Origin: Breviolum minutum Mf 1.05b.01
Taxonomy: Eukaryota; Sar; Dinophyceae; Suessiales; Symbiodiniaceae
Direction of reading: 5' to 3'
Assembly: GCA_000507305.1 (NCBI GenBank)
Contig: DF239931.1
Location: 86,437-150,436 of the forward strand
DNA length: 64,000 bases
Numbering within the stretch: the stretch's first letter is position 1; each line of letters starts with the position of its first letter. The position numbers and the translations under genes are program-made. Below are positions 1-14,204 of this stretch, piece after piece. The notes under the pieces are model-generated. The model was not told the DNA's origin. It worked only from the letters and a program-made list of their open reading frames with translations, and made no database searches.

Positions 1-1190
1 CGCATCTGGGCTCAAAAATTGTGATGGGAGTCATGTCATGGTGGCACATACCTCTGCCAAATATGAAACAAGTCATGGAAGCACCTTTCACAGTTTCTGT
101 GTTGCATTTCAGGTGCTACCTTCAGCAGTGCCTTGGACAAACTCCGGAAGACATTCATCCCCAAGAAAGATGTGAGATGTGTGGTGCCACAGTTCTGCGG
201 CCACACAGGAACCGCGCGAGTAATTCGCCGGTTGATCTCTTGACACCTAAGGTCCTTCCCGCATGCTCACAACTCTGTTCTGACAGGGCTACACGGCTAT
301 GCTCTATTCTGCCCTGCCGTACTGCAAGATTGAATTGCAACAGCTCAAGATGGCCTGGAATTGAGCTAGAAGGAAGTCGTTCTGCTGCTCATAGATATTC
401 ATAGATTCTCTATCCTAGTCTCTTCACACAGCGGTTTTCACTGTGTTCATGCCCCCCGTCTTACGGGGTGCCACAGCTTCGCGCCCAGCTGGGCGGTGGC
501 AAAGGGGGGGCGGCTACCGCCAAAAAAAAACACCTGTGAATTCAGTAGTTGCAGCACCAAGGATGCAAAAGGGGTTGCTGATCTGCTGTGTCCTGACGGT
601 CCAGAAGCAGGGCGGGTACAGTACGAGATGAGAAAAATTGGAGTGGAGGTTGCCTTGCCGCCAGATGTCATATGTTGTCGTGCCAGAGCCACCGTTGTTT
701 TTTTTCTGCCTCATCCTTTCGCTTTGCTATTGTAAAACGCGTGGCTTAGCGAACTTGCTGCAGAAGCACCAATTGGGTTTCAAAACAGACAAACAGCAGC
801 AAATCAAAAATCGGTGATACCACAAGAAGGAGGAGAAGAAGAAGAAGAATGCCTCGTAGGAGGATGGAGAATAGAATAGGAGGAAGAAGAAGAAGGGGTG
901 GAAGAAGAAGAAGAAGCAAATGATGCGGAGGAGGAGGGGGGGAATGATGGACAAGAATCCTGATGTTGCTGACGATGAGGAGGGCGACAATAGCAATGGC
1001 AATATGACCATCCAATCAAGCAAAGCCATTGAAGGAATCGATAGAGTGGCAAACCATCAGAAAGGCATTAAGATTATATACGGTAAATAAAACCACCAAC
1101 AGTCTCTTGGTGCTGGAATCAGCTTTGCAATGGATCACTGGAGGCAGTAAATCGGCTTTACCTACATCAATCTAGGAACATCCCAATTCG
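1..1190. other. No supportable gene; purine-rich tract
   Basis: No reading frame here has convincing protein character on either strand. Positions about 825-945 form an impure GAA/GGA-rich tract (polypyrimidine on the minus strand). It produces low-complexity Ser/Phe/Leu or Glu/Lys/Arg translations that should not be read as genes. A homopolymer-rich patch lies at about 505-530. Confidence 0.5.
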
Positions 1191-1487
1191 GGATCTCATT
1201 CACGGAAGTAGAACTGTGGCAACTCCATTCAACAACAGATCCCCATCCACGCCACCAATCTTCGCGTCCTCTGGCACAACTTGCATCTTGTTCTCTTTTT
1301 GAGCTGGCTGGTGACGCCTTGGCCAATGGTAAATATTCAGCGGCCCCCGGCTCGATATGGTATGTCTTTGTTTATATCCACCACCATTATACCATTTAAG
1401 TTTTGGAGAGAGCGAGTTTGGGCTGAGGGCCCTGATGCGCCAAAAAGACTGGCAAACCACCCACAGTTGCCAGCCCATGTTTCAGCT

Positions 1488-2800
1488 ACTTTCCCTCAAC
1501 AAATTGGTTGCAAAGTGGCTCAACCGCGGTCAAGGCTGTTGCCACATAGCCCAAAACAGCAAAGGACACGCAGACCACTGACACAGCGCCTGGCAGTGAA
1601 AACCCCACCCACGTGACAATCCAACACCTTTACAGCCCTCCCCACACTGCAGGGCCCGGGCCTGCGAACAAAGACTGAGCCTCGTTGAGGGCAAAAAGGC
1701 CAATCAGCATGTCCATCACCTGGTGAGGTTTGGTTAATTGTGACTCACATAAAACCATAAAAACCAACATTTCAAGGAATGCTCTCCACCTAAACCATGT
1801 TTCATCTATCCAATTTGCGAATATCAATATACCTATAGATTCGATTTTGGATGGTTTCCATATTTCTGCATCGCATCCACCTCATGCCCAGCCAAAGATA
1901 CCTGTCCAGTAATTCCCTAATCCAAGTTGCCATTTGTGGCAACAAAGGCCCAAAACAATTCCCGAAGAAGTTGTTGATGCCCTGTGCTAAACCCACCTTG
2001 AAGCAAGCCATCATGAAGATTGGCCGATCACAATCACTGGTGAATCGGAATGGTGAAACAAGAGTAGAAAATCTGCAAACCACAACAACTGAAGTCATTG
2101 ACTCAGAAATCTTTTTTCAGTATTGTCTACATGCATTACTAATCCAGTTACATAGGTCCATCGTTTATGAAGGGTCAACCATCCATTGGCCTCGGTTGTG
2201 GCAAATCAACTGTCACTGTTGAAGATTCTTCACTGGCCACGGGTTTTTTTTCCGGCATGACAAGCTACTCCAAAACTTCGCAATTTCTCATCTTCCACGG
2301 AGTTGTTGCAAACAATCCTTGGGAGCCAACCGATGTCACGGGTCCCACGCACCAAGTTTCCATGGTTCATTGTGGGCAATGGCCTCTGAGCTGCCAGGGA
2401 ACTGAATGAGACCAGTTGTACTGGCAATGCCCATGCACAGAAGTGCGATGCCACTCCATGTTAACGTCAGGAATATGAAGAAGATTTCGTCATTTAGCAG
2501 CTGCAAAAGCAATCCTTAGATCTCAGACGATCTCGTTGAGCAATTGGGATTGATTGCACATAATCAAGGGCGAGGACTCAGGAAATATTGCCCCTTTCCG
2601 GTACAGAGCCCTTCCCTCGCATCAATCATGCTAAACTGCTAACACGCCAAAGCTGCTTTGGCAAAACGGCATCCCTCACAAAACAGCCCTGGGCTTTACG
2701 CATCTCGATTGCTGTCAGTGTGATCTCAATGCAAGCAAGGACGCCCACCACCGTCATCACGGCTCCGATGCATGAGAAAAACATGGCCTGTCTTTGAAGC
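1488..2800 (-). CDS. Partial exons of a multi-pass membrane protein
   Basis: Several short open stretches on the minus strand read as hydrophobic, protein-like segments typical of exons. They lie at about 2690-2795 (starts AMFFSCIGAVMTVVGVLACI), 2345-2465 (GIALLCMGIASTTGLIQF), 1915-2040 (FMMACFKVGLAQGINNFFGN), 1640-1770 (VMDMLIGLFALNEAQSLF) and 1488-1620 (GAVSVVCVSFAVLGYVATAL). The first and last contain likely transmembrane helices, and the last ends beside a possible GT donor. I do not recognise the family. The order and strand fit one gene read right to left, but the splice junctions were not resolved and more than one gene could be present. Confidence 0.4.
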
Positions 2801-3512
2801 AATTCGGTTTGAAACGGGTTTGCATTCAGAATGTGGCACTCTTAAAGATCAGGCAAAGGGAAGAGATGAGAAGGCCATACTGGAAACATGTGAAGGCACT
2901 ACGTTCAGTTCACTCTCGACTCTGCACATCACGGAGATCTCACCTCCACCAAGGCGAATGCATCCATTTTACTGCACTCAAAAAAGGAAGGGTCTGCAAT
3001 GCGCAATATTCAAAGCAACATCGCACACTGAGTGTCTCTGTGGATCACTCAGACATAGGGTTTAAAAAAGTAATCCGCCTGGCAGCAGATAGCTCTGGAC
3101 TGAATTTAAAAACGACTACGCAAACAGTAGGCGACCTAGCCCAGGGCTTTAAGTGATCACATGCAGGCATTTGGAAAGCCCATCCACAGAAAGAAAAGCA
3201 TGCAGCATGCAGGTTTTCCCTTGCACCTGAATGCTTTGAAACTTTTACATGCTGAAGACAGAGTGGAGAGTGATTCCCACATCATGCATCTTCTACCAAA
3301 AAATGTTAAACTCTTTATAAATTACAACCTTGCCAGGATCATGTAGACTTTCCATGATTGCAAACCTGGTTGTGTGAACGGACCTCTGGTCAGACCTCCA
3401 TGCAACTCAAGGGCAGTAAAGTGTTCACTACCAAATTCTTGGGCTGCAAAGAAGCGAAAGGGTGGCAGGGTGGCAATAAATTGCTGTGACATCCTGTGAC
3501 ACCTTTGGGCAC

Positions 3513-4118
3513 TTACAGTTCGACGACCTGCGACGCACACAACCTAACTTCTTTGGAGTATCCATGCTTCGTGGTGAGCTGTGAGTCGGAGCATCTCATG
3601 AAGTTCCGCATTGACTGAGTCCTGACCGGATACTTCAAAATTTCTAACACCTCACATGTCGAGGCATCCGGCTTCTGAGCCTTTGCCATATCCAATGCTG
3701 TTCGACCAAGGGAGGTCTTCTGTCCTGGATCGACTGATTCATTGAGAATCAATCGAAGTATCTTGTACAAACCAGAAGCAGCAGCCAAATGGATAGGATA
3801 GACCTCTTCGCCAGCCAGAGTGACTGACTCATCAACACTTTTCAAGTTGTGATGCTGAAGGAACTTCTGCAAGTAATCCTCCCTTTGCCTTTGCTTATGG
3901 CTGCGCTGCAAAGATCTGCTTCGGACTCTTGCTGCGTCAGGCAGAGAAAGTGACTCACACAGATCTTGCTTGGCAAGTCCTTCAAGGGATGGAGGGGCCA
4001 CGGTTGAAAACAATCCCTTGAGGTCACCCAATTCCACCTCCACAGATTCTGATGACTGGCCATCTGCAAAGAGTAGTGGAGGTGGCATTGTAGCTGTCAC
4101 TGCCAATCCGATGGTCAT
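3513..4118 (-). CDS. Ankyrin-repeat protein, intronless ORF
   Basis: An uninterrupted 201-residue frame. Residues about 62-95 are basic and glutamine-rich. Residues about 107-150 form an ankyrin-like unit: a YPIHLAAASG helix start, an LLxLILNESVDP-type second helix, then SLGRTALDMAKAQ beginning the next repeat. One clear repeat and a partial second are visible, far fewer than in large ankyrin proteins, so this may be one exon of a longer gene. The start at 4118 is the first ATG in frame. Upstream of it (4160-4171) the minus strand reads TTTTGGCTCAAG, the 3' end of the dinoflagellate spliced leader. That could mean a retroposed mRNA origin, but a T-run followed by ACAG just before the ATG also looks like a 3' splice site. 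Confidence 0.5.
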   Translation of the reverse strand: MTIGLAVTATMPPPLLFADGQSSESVEVELGDLKGLFSTVAPPSLEGLAKQDLCESLSLPDAARVRSRSLQRSHKQRQREDYLQKFLQHHNLKSVDESVTLAGEEVYPIHLAAASGLYKILRLILNESVDPGQKTSLGRTALDMAKAQKPDASTCEVLEILKYPVRTQSMRNFMRCSDSQLTTKHGYSKEVRLCASQVVEL

Positions 4119-4159
4119 GAAGCCAAGCGCCTAAACCATCCTGTCAAAAAAAAAGATGC

Positions 4160-4171
4160 CTTGAGCCAAAA
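4160..4171 (-). other. Spliced-leader-like 12-mer upstream of the ankyrin ORF
   Basis: The minus strand reads TTTTGGCTCAAG, identical to the last 12 bases of the dinoflagellate spliced leader, 42 bases ahead of the ATG at 4118. A chance match of this length somewhere in the window is unlikely but possible, and the bases further upstream do not match. Confidence 0.35.
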
Positions 4172-4199
4172 GACATGCAGAATCTAAGCTCCGGCGGCT

Positions 4200-7100
4200 G
4201 CTTCACATGGCAAAACACGGTCAACATCCCATCCAAATTGACCCTGTTCCCCTCCATGGCTAGTGCCTTTCTCAGAAAGATCAGGGTGAGCCGGGCATCT
4301 GTGCCCCCATCAATGTTGCTACTGATCGAAATGCCCAGGGCACCGCCTTCCCAAGTTGCCAAGCTGGATGATGGGAAATCGAATCAAAGCTCCTAGTTTT
4401 AGGGCATCCTGCAACTCATCTTAACGTCAAAAATATCTATCTAAACCATTTCGGGTGACACTTGAGCTCACTGCATACACCAGTACCCCTGCCTACACCC
4501 GTGATGACTAGGTAGCTCACAACAGATAATTGCTTTGCCATGCTCCACAGCTGGATGAACAAGCGGATCCAAATGAAAGCCAAACCCGCATTGACATAGT
4601 TCCTGGAAGTTTGGTAAGTTTCGGCCCATACAAAGGGGGAAAAACAGTGGCACTCATATGAATGTGTCGTTTTCAAATGTCTGGAAAGTGCTTTGGAGAA
4701 TTCTAAAGTGGCAGCAACGGACAGGTAGGCCGATGTCCCATCTTTCATCAGCCATGGTGCGCAGAGGCAAAGGCCATGGCTGACCGACAGTAGATTTTGT
4801 TGTGATACAGCTGCTCTAACCTGGGCAGGTCAGATTGAGGTAAGGCAAGTGGCTTTCCAAATAATACAGTAATTCTCAGGATATTCAGGGATAGTAGAAT
4901 GCCCTGAAAGTCCTTCACCATCTTCATTCAAGCGACTGCTGGGAGATGGACATATCTTCTGCCACAATCACAGGATGCAAAAAACTTCCAGATCGGAGGC
5001 GTGGTCGTCCCTTGGCTTCAGAGGTTTGACGACTGGGCGGATGGTTGATGTTCATCAGGTCATCGGAGTAGGAACGGATCCTTTTGTCCTGGCAAGACCG
5101 GGGTAGTGACAGCGGAGAGGCTGGAGGTTTAACATCTACCTTACCCAACTGACATAATGGTCATATTGACCAGGAAAAAAAAACAGAGATGCTCCTGTCA
5201 GGCATCCCCAAAACCCAGCAAAATCGGCAAAAGTGTTTGTCTCCCAGGCGCACCGCGTCTATGATCTCGTTCTTCACCTGATCCACTTTCAGGCAGCCTC
5301 AGCAATGCAGGTAATCGCGTGCCATCCGAGCTTAGAACATTTTGCCCAGGTTGCCCAGGTTGCATTTTCTGTCAATGCTGGGCTTCCAGGCTGGTAATGG
5401 CCAAGCGGTCTGCTGGCACGGTGATCATCAGGAAGAACAGGAGCATCAACACTGCAGCCTTGCTGGCCCATCCACAGGCAGCTTGGACTTCGCCACTGAC
5501 CTCCCCTGAACCACGCCTCGACCTGAAATGGGAAGGCATATGGAAGCCCATTGGCTGTACTGGACCCGGCCAGCAGCATGCCAATACCTGGCAAGCTAAC
5601 TTTGGAGCTAGCACCAACTTACCAATGAAGCTTCTCTTGTTTTAAATCACTTTTTTGTCTACAATTCTATGATGCAGCAATGCAGTATATCATCGAATGC
5701 CTATTCTAGGCAGTATACAACTGCGTTTCTTTCGTTTTAAAACACGGCAACATCTTCTCTTTGAAACGACTCTTTACACTTAGCTGTCGCCTCCAAATCC
5801 AACAGGTCGCCTCCGTCCATCCTATCTCCCCCCAGCTGCTGGGTGACCCCAGCCATTGCCAACACCAGCCGCCACACAACCGGAGAGGTTGATCCACAAT
5901 GGCAGCTTCTCGTCATCGGCCCAACGGGCCACCCACAACGGAGCCCAGACCTTGAAAAAATACTCAACATTGCCGGAGTTCGGACCCTGAAGATTTAAAG
6001 TTTAAAGCCTATGATTTGATAGTTTCTTGGTGAATCTTAATCTTATAAGATAAGACAACTAGGCTTATATATATCATGCAATATGTTTTTGTGTAGCATT
6101 GAAAGACGGGCCTTGTGGACGAGAGGGAGAGAGTGCGCTGACATTGGTTGGCATATGTTCTGACTGGTATATCGTGCATCGATATTGCGCCCAAAAGATA
6201 TTATTTCAATTGTATGAAAAATAATGTTAACGTTTCTGCGAAAGCCGAGAGACGGTACATAGCACATGCTTTTATCACAAGTCGAAATCAGATATGGTAT
6301 CTCAAAGGGGATAGAAGGTGCAATTTGTCGAGCAATGTCCAGCTTTGTGTCATGTGGTGCCTGGGCATTCTACACACATACCCTCCAATCGAACCCTAAA
6401 ATTGCTCCCAGGGACCCACTGCAAGCCCTCTGTAAATCCGATGAGCATCTTGGTGGTGTACATCAAGTATCCTGGCACCCCAGTTTCCGTAGCATCAAGC
6501 AGAGTCCAATGCGTGGTAGGGACTCTTAAAGCTATGGAGAAAGTGGATGCAATGAGACGTACCACAAAACAGGGCCCCAAGGCAAGGCCAAGAAACCGTT
6601 CTGGGTGATGGCGAAAACAGCGCAGGACACAGCATTTACAAGGAGACCTGCATCATGACATCAAAGCCAGGAGGGATGACTGGCTGCAGGTCCAGGCTGC
6701 ATTCTTTAGACCACTACGGAGACCTACTGAAAATCATGCACCCGGACACCAGATGCAAAACCATCCAAAACCAAAACTCAAGCTCAAAAGTTAAGACAAT
6801 GAAACAATCAGCACCCGAACTGGCAAAGAGTATGCCCACATTGTCTTCCATCAAGAGTATGCAGTATGAACATGTATGAACCAAACACTGCGAAGCTTAC
6901 TCACCTGCAGAGAGCAGAACCTTTGAAGGAACATGCTGAAGGATGTAGCCCCAGATGCCAGCAGACATAGTGATTCCAATCCTGGGGCGGAAGCACAAGT
7001 GGATCTTGGGCTTTTTGTTGTTGGCGACTCAAACTGAAAGTTTCCCAGACTCTCCCTAAACATACATACTATCATAGATACAATAACTTGCTGCCAACCT

Positions 7101-7980
7101 GCTCAACCACAGAAAGACTGCCTTCCTTTTTTTTAACATCTTGCAGCATCCTCCAGGCTTCCCCACTTATCCATTGCACCCAGCAAGCCAATACCCGTGG
7201 GGCTCCAACCGCCCACCTGCACAGCGGCAAGTCATCAAACATCCAAATGAAGCGACCAACGACCAACGACCAACGGCAGGGGCGCTCCTTCTGAATGGTA
7301 TCGACGGTTGCAGCTGTAGCCCCACCATTGTAGGCCATAAACATTGGCACACCTCAGGGCTCCGATGTGTATTTTTGCGGCAAGACAGTCAGTCAGAGTT
7401 GCAGCTTCTGCAGGAGAGATCTATGGATTTCCCCAATCAAGAGCTTGGCAAATATCGAGGGCATCAGCTTGGCGTTTCAAGGCGGGACACCCATGCAGAA
7501 GAACCAAAAAATGGTCTCTTTGCTGAAGCACTCCATGGCGAAATGCGGAAATGTGGCAGTGGCACGAGAGTTTTGCCAAAGATCACCTTTTTGATCCTTT
7601 TTGCAGAGTAAACATGCTATTGCGCAGCTTATCCAGGAGTGTTTTGGTACATTTTGTGTGCATGACTTCTCAGTTCGAGCAATCAGTCTTGAAGATTCTA
7701 TCCAATTGACCCATCAGTAACAGTTTCGGGCCAGCATGCTTGGCTGTACCATACAGGGATTCCTTGATTCTTGAATTGAGCCCAGTGCCTTCGGAAAACT
7801 CCTAGCATCACAAACGTGGTAGCAAAAGGGTTCAACTGGAAATGATAATGATGCATAACAAAATTAATCATCCAAAAGGTTGAATACCCTACAGTTACTG
7901 AGGGTACTTTGTGACCCTTTTCCTCCCCCAATCCAAACTTTGGCAGTTCCAGAAGCACCTTATAGACCAATGCCACCAGG
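4200..7980 (-). CDS. Exon series of membrane protein gene(s)
   Basis: Minus-strand segments with protein character recur at about 4210-4362 (ALGISISSNIDGGTDARL), 4450-4610 (hydrophobic YVNAGLAFIWIRLFIQLWSM), 4924-5148 (a polar, Ser/Arg-rich stretch ending in a stop), 5372-5490 (AAVLMLLFFLMITVPADRLA), 5740-5920 (VVWRLVLAMAGVTQQLGGDR), 6360-6590 (VVRLIASTFSIALRVPTTHW), 7130-7350 (VVGRFIWMFDDLPLCRWAVG), 7440-7560 and 7700-7976 (ALVYKVLLELPKFGLGEEKG). Several contain single hydrophobic helices. The pattern suits a polytopic membrane protein split into many exons, possibly continuous with the fragments below 2.8 kb. No family was recognised, and exon borders and frames between segments are unresolved. 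Confidence 0.35.
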
Positions 7981-8303
7981 AACAGACCTCAGACATTTTG
8001 GGCCGAAACCCTTCTTCGAGAAGTGTCCGACTGTCCGGTGTTTGTAAAATACGTTTTTGTGAGAATGACTTTGGTACAACAAAACACCCGGAAGACTGAT
8101 AATACTTGACTTATCTTCTAATGGTTGAGTTTATTCAGAAATATCCAGCTGAGAGCAGGAGGATTAACAACTTTCATTTCTGATGTCTCCTTGGTCTCTT
8201 TGCATCCTGCAGCTTGCTCTCATCTTTTTCCTTCCCGCTTGGCCGCTCTGTTCATCCACTCTTCTTCTGGGCCCTGGGGAGAGTGCACCTCTCAATGTGT
8301 GGC

Positions 8304-9710
<1,407 letters not shown>

Positions 9711-10430
9711 GGCTAAAAACCCTCCCGTGGCCCCAGGGTGCAGGTCCTCTTGAGCCAAGTAAGTTCCCTGAAGCCCAAAAAATTGAAACCCCGAACTTCC
9801 ACCCGACACAAAAATGCAGGTGTGGAAGGGACCAGATTACTCTACTCCGAGTGAAGTGTTTGTCCTCGTATTCGAGAGGCTTTGGCATGTTTTAACGTAT
9901 CTTGTTAGTTGCACAGGAAATCTGTGCCTATTCCGGCTTGAGGACCCCCGCCAGTCCCCAACATCTTCTTTGGCAGAGTGAGCCATTCGTCACTCCAGGG
10001 CTTCCATGGAGAGGTGGACACACAAATTCGATTGAGTTTGTGTCACAGAGTGAGTGTTGCATCAGCTCTCTGCTTCTGCGGTATCGCTAAGAGTGTTCAT
10101 GCTTCCCTTCAGTCTTGCACCAAGAAAAACCCTTGCGCTGACATCCAAGCTTGAGTATCCTATCATTTCTTCCGGCGCCTTTCCTTTTGGAAAGACACCT
10201 TTTACCTGGCCAAACAGCTGCAGAGCAGTATGCAATCAGTCCAAGCATAAAACTGTGAAACGCTGCACGGCATGCGTGAGCAGCTGATTGCTCTCAACCC
10301 AAAGCAATAAGATGGTGTGCAGTTTAAGTTTATGTAACCTATATTGATCTACTCGGTGAATATTAGTCAAATTGGATCATTTCCCCAGGTAGGGGTGAAA
10401 ATTAAAAGACTATTTGAGTTGCCACCACCC
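9711..10430. other. Intergenic or intronic, no gene seen
   Basis: Upstream side of the ubiquitin-eL40 gene. Only short frames without recognisable protein character were seen on either strand. Confidence 0.4.
9749..9758 (-). promoter_or_regulatory. Possible spliced-leader remnant ahead of ubiquitin-eL40
   Basis: The minus strand reads TTGGCTCAAG 39 bases before the ATG at 9710, matching the last 10 bases of the dinoflagellate spliced leader. Nearer the ATG, TTTTTAGCC ends in an AG that could serve as the trans-splice acceptor. The match is short and may be chance. Confidence 0.25.
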
Positions 10431-10483
10431 AGTAATGTAGGTATCTTGAAAATCAATGATTATCCTTCTTCAACCTCACAAGG

Positions 10484-11096
10484 TCCTTACATCTCCTGGC
10501 TGGGACATCGCACGTGGCCCACCTGGCCTGTGAGGTAAGGTACCACCTCACTTTTAGAGCTTTAGTGGTCGACTAGTGGTCTTGTAACTCCAAAGATGAG
10601 GATTGGAGACTCTCTCGGGGAATTCCCTCGCAAACTTACGGAAGCAGCGATTCTCAAATATATGTGTTGCCACTCACCTCCAGAAATCTTCAAATTCACA
10701 AAGCTGTGCCTGGAGAGTGAACAATCCCACATCAAACTTGAAATGTTTCATCACTAACTTGCCCAAGGAGTCCTGTTTAACATCTGTTGAACAAGTTAAT
10801 AATCACAGATTGGATTCTGTCCCTTCTCCAGTCTTAGACGCCTCCAAACAACCTTATTGGAACCAAAAAACCCACTGCACAGAGTTGGGTTTCTGCGCCT
10901 GTTCCGCCGGCCCAGCACTCGGCTGGTGCCGTACATCATCGCGGAATGGCTGGGACATCAGCGCCAGGAACTACGTGCCGAGGTTAGCAAGGAGTTCAAG
11001 GGTGGAGTTCGGCTACCAGCAACCATGCTGCACAATGTGGAAACAGATGGTTCAACCAAAAAAAACTCTTATGAATTGGTGCCTTTGCTCCCTTAA
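10484..11096 (+). CDS. Plus-strand exon(s), unknown protein
   Basis: A well-formed coding stretch at about 10857-11096 on the plus strand includes GFLRLFRRPSTRLVPYIIAE followed by WLGHQRQELRAEVSKEFKGG. The minus frames opposite are interrupted by stops. Upstream, about 10484-10536 is bounded by CACAAG on the left and GAGGTAAG on the right, a good exon with a canonical GT donor. The protein is not recognised. It would be an exception to the minus-strand layout of the window, and the connection between the two pieces is inferred. Confidence 0.35.
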
Positions 11097-11099
11097 GCA

Positions 11100-12230
11100 A
11101 CAAATGTGTAAATCCTTGCCCATTTTATGCTAGAGTAGGAGGACTTGAGAAATTCTTGAAATCTGTAAACTCAGGTTATCTTGATGACACAGCACCTTGT
11201 ATTTTAAAGCACTTCGGATCATGGACACTAGCTATTTCAAGCGTTCCTACTTGGATGTGTATAAGGTGGCATGAAGAGATCTCAATTCAAGATGATTCCA
11301 TGGCTGCCATGGCATTCCTTGGCAACCGGAGATACGGATCGAGCCAAAATGTGTCGGGAAATTGGAATAGCTTGCCAAAGGATGGTCCATCAACATGCAT
11401 TGCACTGTCGGAGTATCTAAAAACCTCATGTTTGCATGCTTTTGCTGTAAAAGAACGCACATTCAGAACTCAGAACCACAAAGGGAGTGAACTAGGCCCA
11501 CCTTGCAACAAAACCCCCAACAAGTACCTCCGCATCATCTTGTTCTGCACGGCTGCCAGGTGATTACAACACAGGGTGGGCATTGTACAAGGTGACCCAT
11601 CTGTGGGTGTATCCAAATCTTCGACCAATAACATGTTCGGATTCCAGCATCCAACATGTTATTTTCATGGTGTTTCATGGTGCTCACAATCCCTGAGGAA
11701 AGTTGTCAGGTGTCAAACTTTGACACACCCACCAAACAACAGAAAAATGCCTCAGCTGGACCCACTCAGTGGATCTGACCGAGCTGGAAGAAAAACAAAG
11801 CGATGAGGGTGGCTTCCTATCTTCAGACACTCAAATGATGGTAGCTCATTGGGGGGAAAGGGTTCCAAGGAAGCCAAAAGCAACTTGACTTACACAAGAA
11901 TCCGTGGTACAGCAATTGTTCGCCTGAAATGTCAGGGCAAAAATTGCAAAAAGAAATCCTCAACTCAGAGACTCGGGGTTTTTCGCCAATGCGCGTTCCT
12001 CACTGTGCTTTCTGTCCTTCGCGTCGGAGCGCTTCCTGACACGGATGGTTTCCCGGTAAATTTTGGGGGTTGCCCATTTTTATCCATTTTCCCATGAGTT
12101 GTTCCTTCTGCTATGTTTGTTTAGATCTGCAAACGGCAAAGCTCCAAGGATCATTACGTGGGAACATTTTGTTGAACTTCATGGTGAAACACTAATCTGC
12201 CGTGTGATCGGATGATGGGGGCTTTCACCT
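11100..12230. other. No supportable gene; one weak plus-strand exon
   Basis: Frames here are short and mixed. A plus-strand stretch at about 11964-12055 (frame containing SGFFANARSSLCFLSFASER, ahead of CGGTAAAT) could be an exon of the same plus-strand gene as at 10.9 kb, but the support is weak. Confidence 0.3.
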
Positions 12231-12239
12231 GAGATAGCT

Positions 12240-13300
12240 TCCCTGCCGGGAGTCCTCCGCATAGGGTTTCCAATAGGCCGCACTCGAGATGTAGACACCA
12301 AAGGCTAGTGCTGTACTTCGAAGAGTGGTCTGGGCAAGGGGCGTTTTTGGAGAACCAACTGCATGTGATACATTGTGATATGATTCGAAAAGAAATCTTG
12401 CACCAGCATGTGTGAAAAGCATCCCATATTGGATGAAAGCAACCAAGGTTTCATTGAACGCTGCGTAAAGTGGATATCAATAGGATCTCTTCCAACACCG
12501 TTTCAGGCTGGTCCAAGGCACTGAACAACGACAAGCCAGGTAATAACCTTCAGGAAGCGAAAGCACTGGGTCCTGCCGGGTGAAAAAATCCCAGAAGTTT
12601 TGTTGGAATCTGACAAAAATCCTCTGAAAACTAAGCAGGGGGGGGATAGTGGTGTCGAAGTATCAAAACCATGGGATTTATGAACGTACTGCTGGCCTTT
12701 GCAAAATTTCAGCGAGTCTTGCAATGCTGAAACTATCTGAAATGGATCAATGAGAGACCTTCCACCCCATTGTTCATGATGCCAAATGGCCAAAGGGGCT
12801 GCTACACCTGTCACCTCGCTAGACCATAACAACACCAAGATGATGTACGGACGAACAGCTACAGTACAACAGCAATTATAATACATTTCGAACTTGACAT
12901 TGGACCTTAGTGATAGCAATGCCAGCACAACAGCAGGATGCATTGGTATGGCATTCAGCCCTGTTTTCATCACTGCGCCTTATGGCTTGACACCACATGT
13001 GAAGAGTTGTCTGGGTGTGTAGATTCGAAGCCTACATGCACCCTCACACGCAGGACTCCACTTGTGGGGCTATGCTCGGGCTCTGAGGGATTCATTAGCA
13101 AATCTTGCATTATTAAAACCTGAACCATATCACAACGACAATTGCATCAGAGCCACAACTGTGAAACAGAAGGCTTTCAACAGTCCAGTCCGTGTTGAAC
13201 GGATTGCTGACCCATCTAGCCCTAAGGGCTTGGAATGCTATTTCGCAGGAGCCTCTGTGGCAAACTTCCTGAAGAAAATCCTCATCATTCATCAATCAAA
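12240..13300 (-). CDS. Membrane protein exons, unknown family
   Basis: Minus-strand segments at about 12690-12930 (contains TVAVRPYIILVLLWSSEVTG, then a polar loop), 12240-12470 (VAFIQYGMLFTHAGARFLFE, then a second hydrophobic patch TALAFGVYISSAAYW) and 13113-13295 read as exon-like protein with membrane-helix character. They resemble in style the exons at 1-8 kb. Borders and frame continuity are not resolved. Confidence 0.35.
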
Positions 13301-13639
13301 TAATCAGCATCCATCTCCAGGAAGTGCTAACAGATGTTACTTTGGCATGTTTTCTCTAACTTGAAGTCTCCTGATACGAAGGACTCTCATCGTCCACATG
13401 TTTGTGGCTCAGCAGGGGAGAACCTACAAGGTCTCTTTGCACGACTCGTTCAGGACTGGCAAATCTGGTGGCCCTTTTGGGACCTGAGAGACTTGGAACC
13501 CTTCTCCGTCGTTGTGTAGAAGGTATGTCAGTATCCGCATGTTTTACCACATTCAATATAACAGGTACGTGTTACTTTTATCCCCCTGTGCATTAAACAG
13601 AGGAGTTGTGCATAACTTGTTTGTAGCAAAAACCTATCT

Positions 13640-14100
13640 TATTTCAGCACGCACGGCAGAATTGCTACAAAAAGACCATTCGATTGCTACAAAATGGGGA
13701 TTCATGGCCAAAGAAAAAAAATACTACAAAATGAAGATTGTGTTTTTTATGATGGATTTTGGATAGGAAAAAACACTTGCTACAAAATGTAGATTGCAAA
13801 AATCTGATGGATGTCCAAGTCTGATTTCAAAAAATGTTGCTTAACTCAGCCGCTGTGAACACCTTTTTGTAGTAAGCATCAGCTCGGTATCATTTTTAGT
13901 GCTCGATTTGCAACCCATTTTTATTTTGTTAAAAACCTTGTGGGGAAGATTGCAAAATGGGACTACATCCAAAACAAATACTACAAACGCAGGCTGAAAC
14001 AACTTATAAACACATGAACCTAAGTTCCCTACAAAATGCTGTCCACCTCATCACAAAACAATGTGCAATAGATACAAAACGACGGTCCCAGAAAAATCTG
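13640..14100 (+). repeat. Interspersed GCTACAAAATG motif field (left)
   Basis: The word TACAAAATG, often as GCTACAAAATG, recurs near 13686, 13723, 13780 and 14030 with degenerate relatives (TACAAAAAG, TACAAAACG). Several copies are followed by a GATTG-like word. No gene is visible in this stretch. Confidence 0.7.
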
Positions 14101-14204
14101 CAACCCGCAAAAATTTTGTCCCCTTGTCATTGGAAGAAAAATGGTTCGATATGACTCATGAAGACATTACAAGGATCACCTCATGAAGATCCATGGTGGT
14201 CTGA

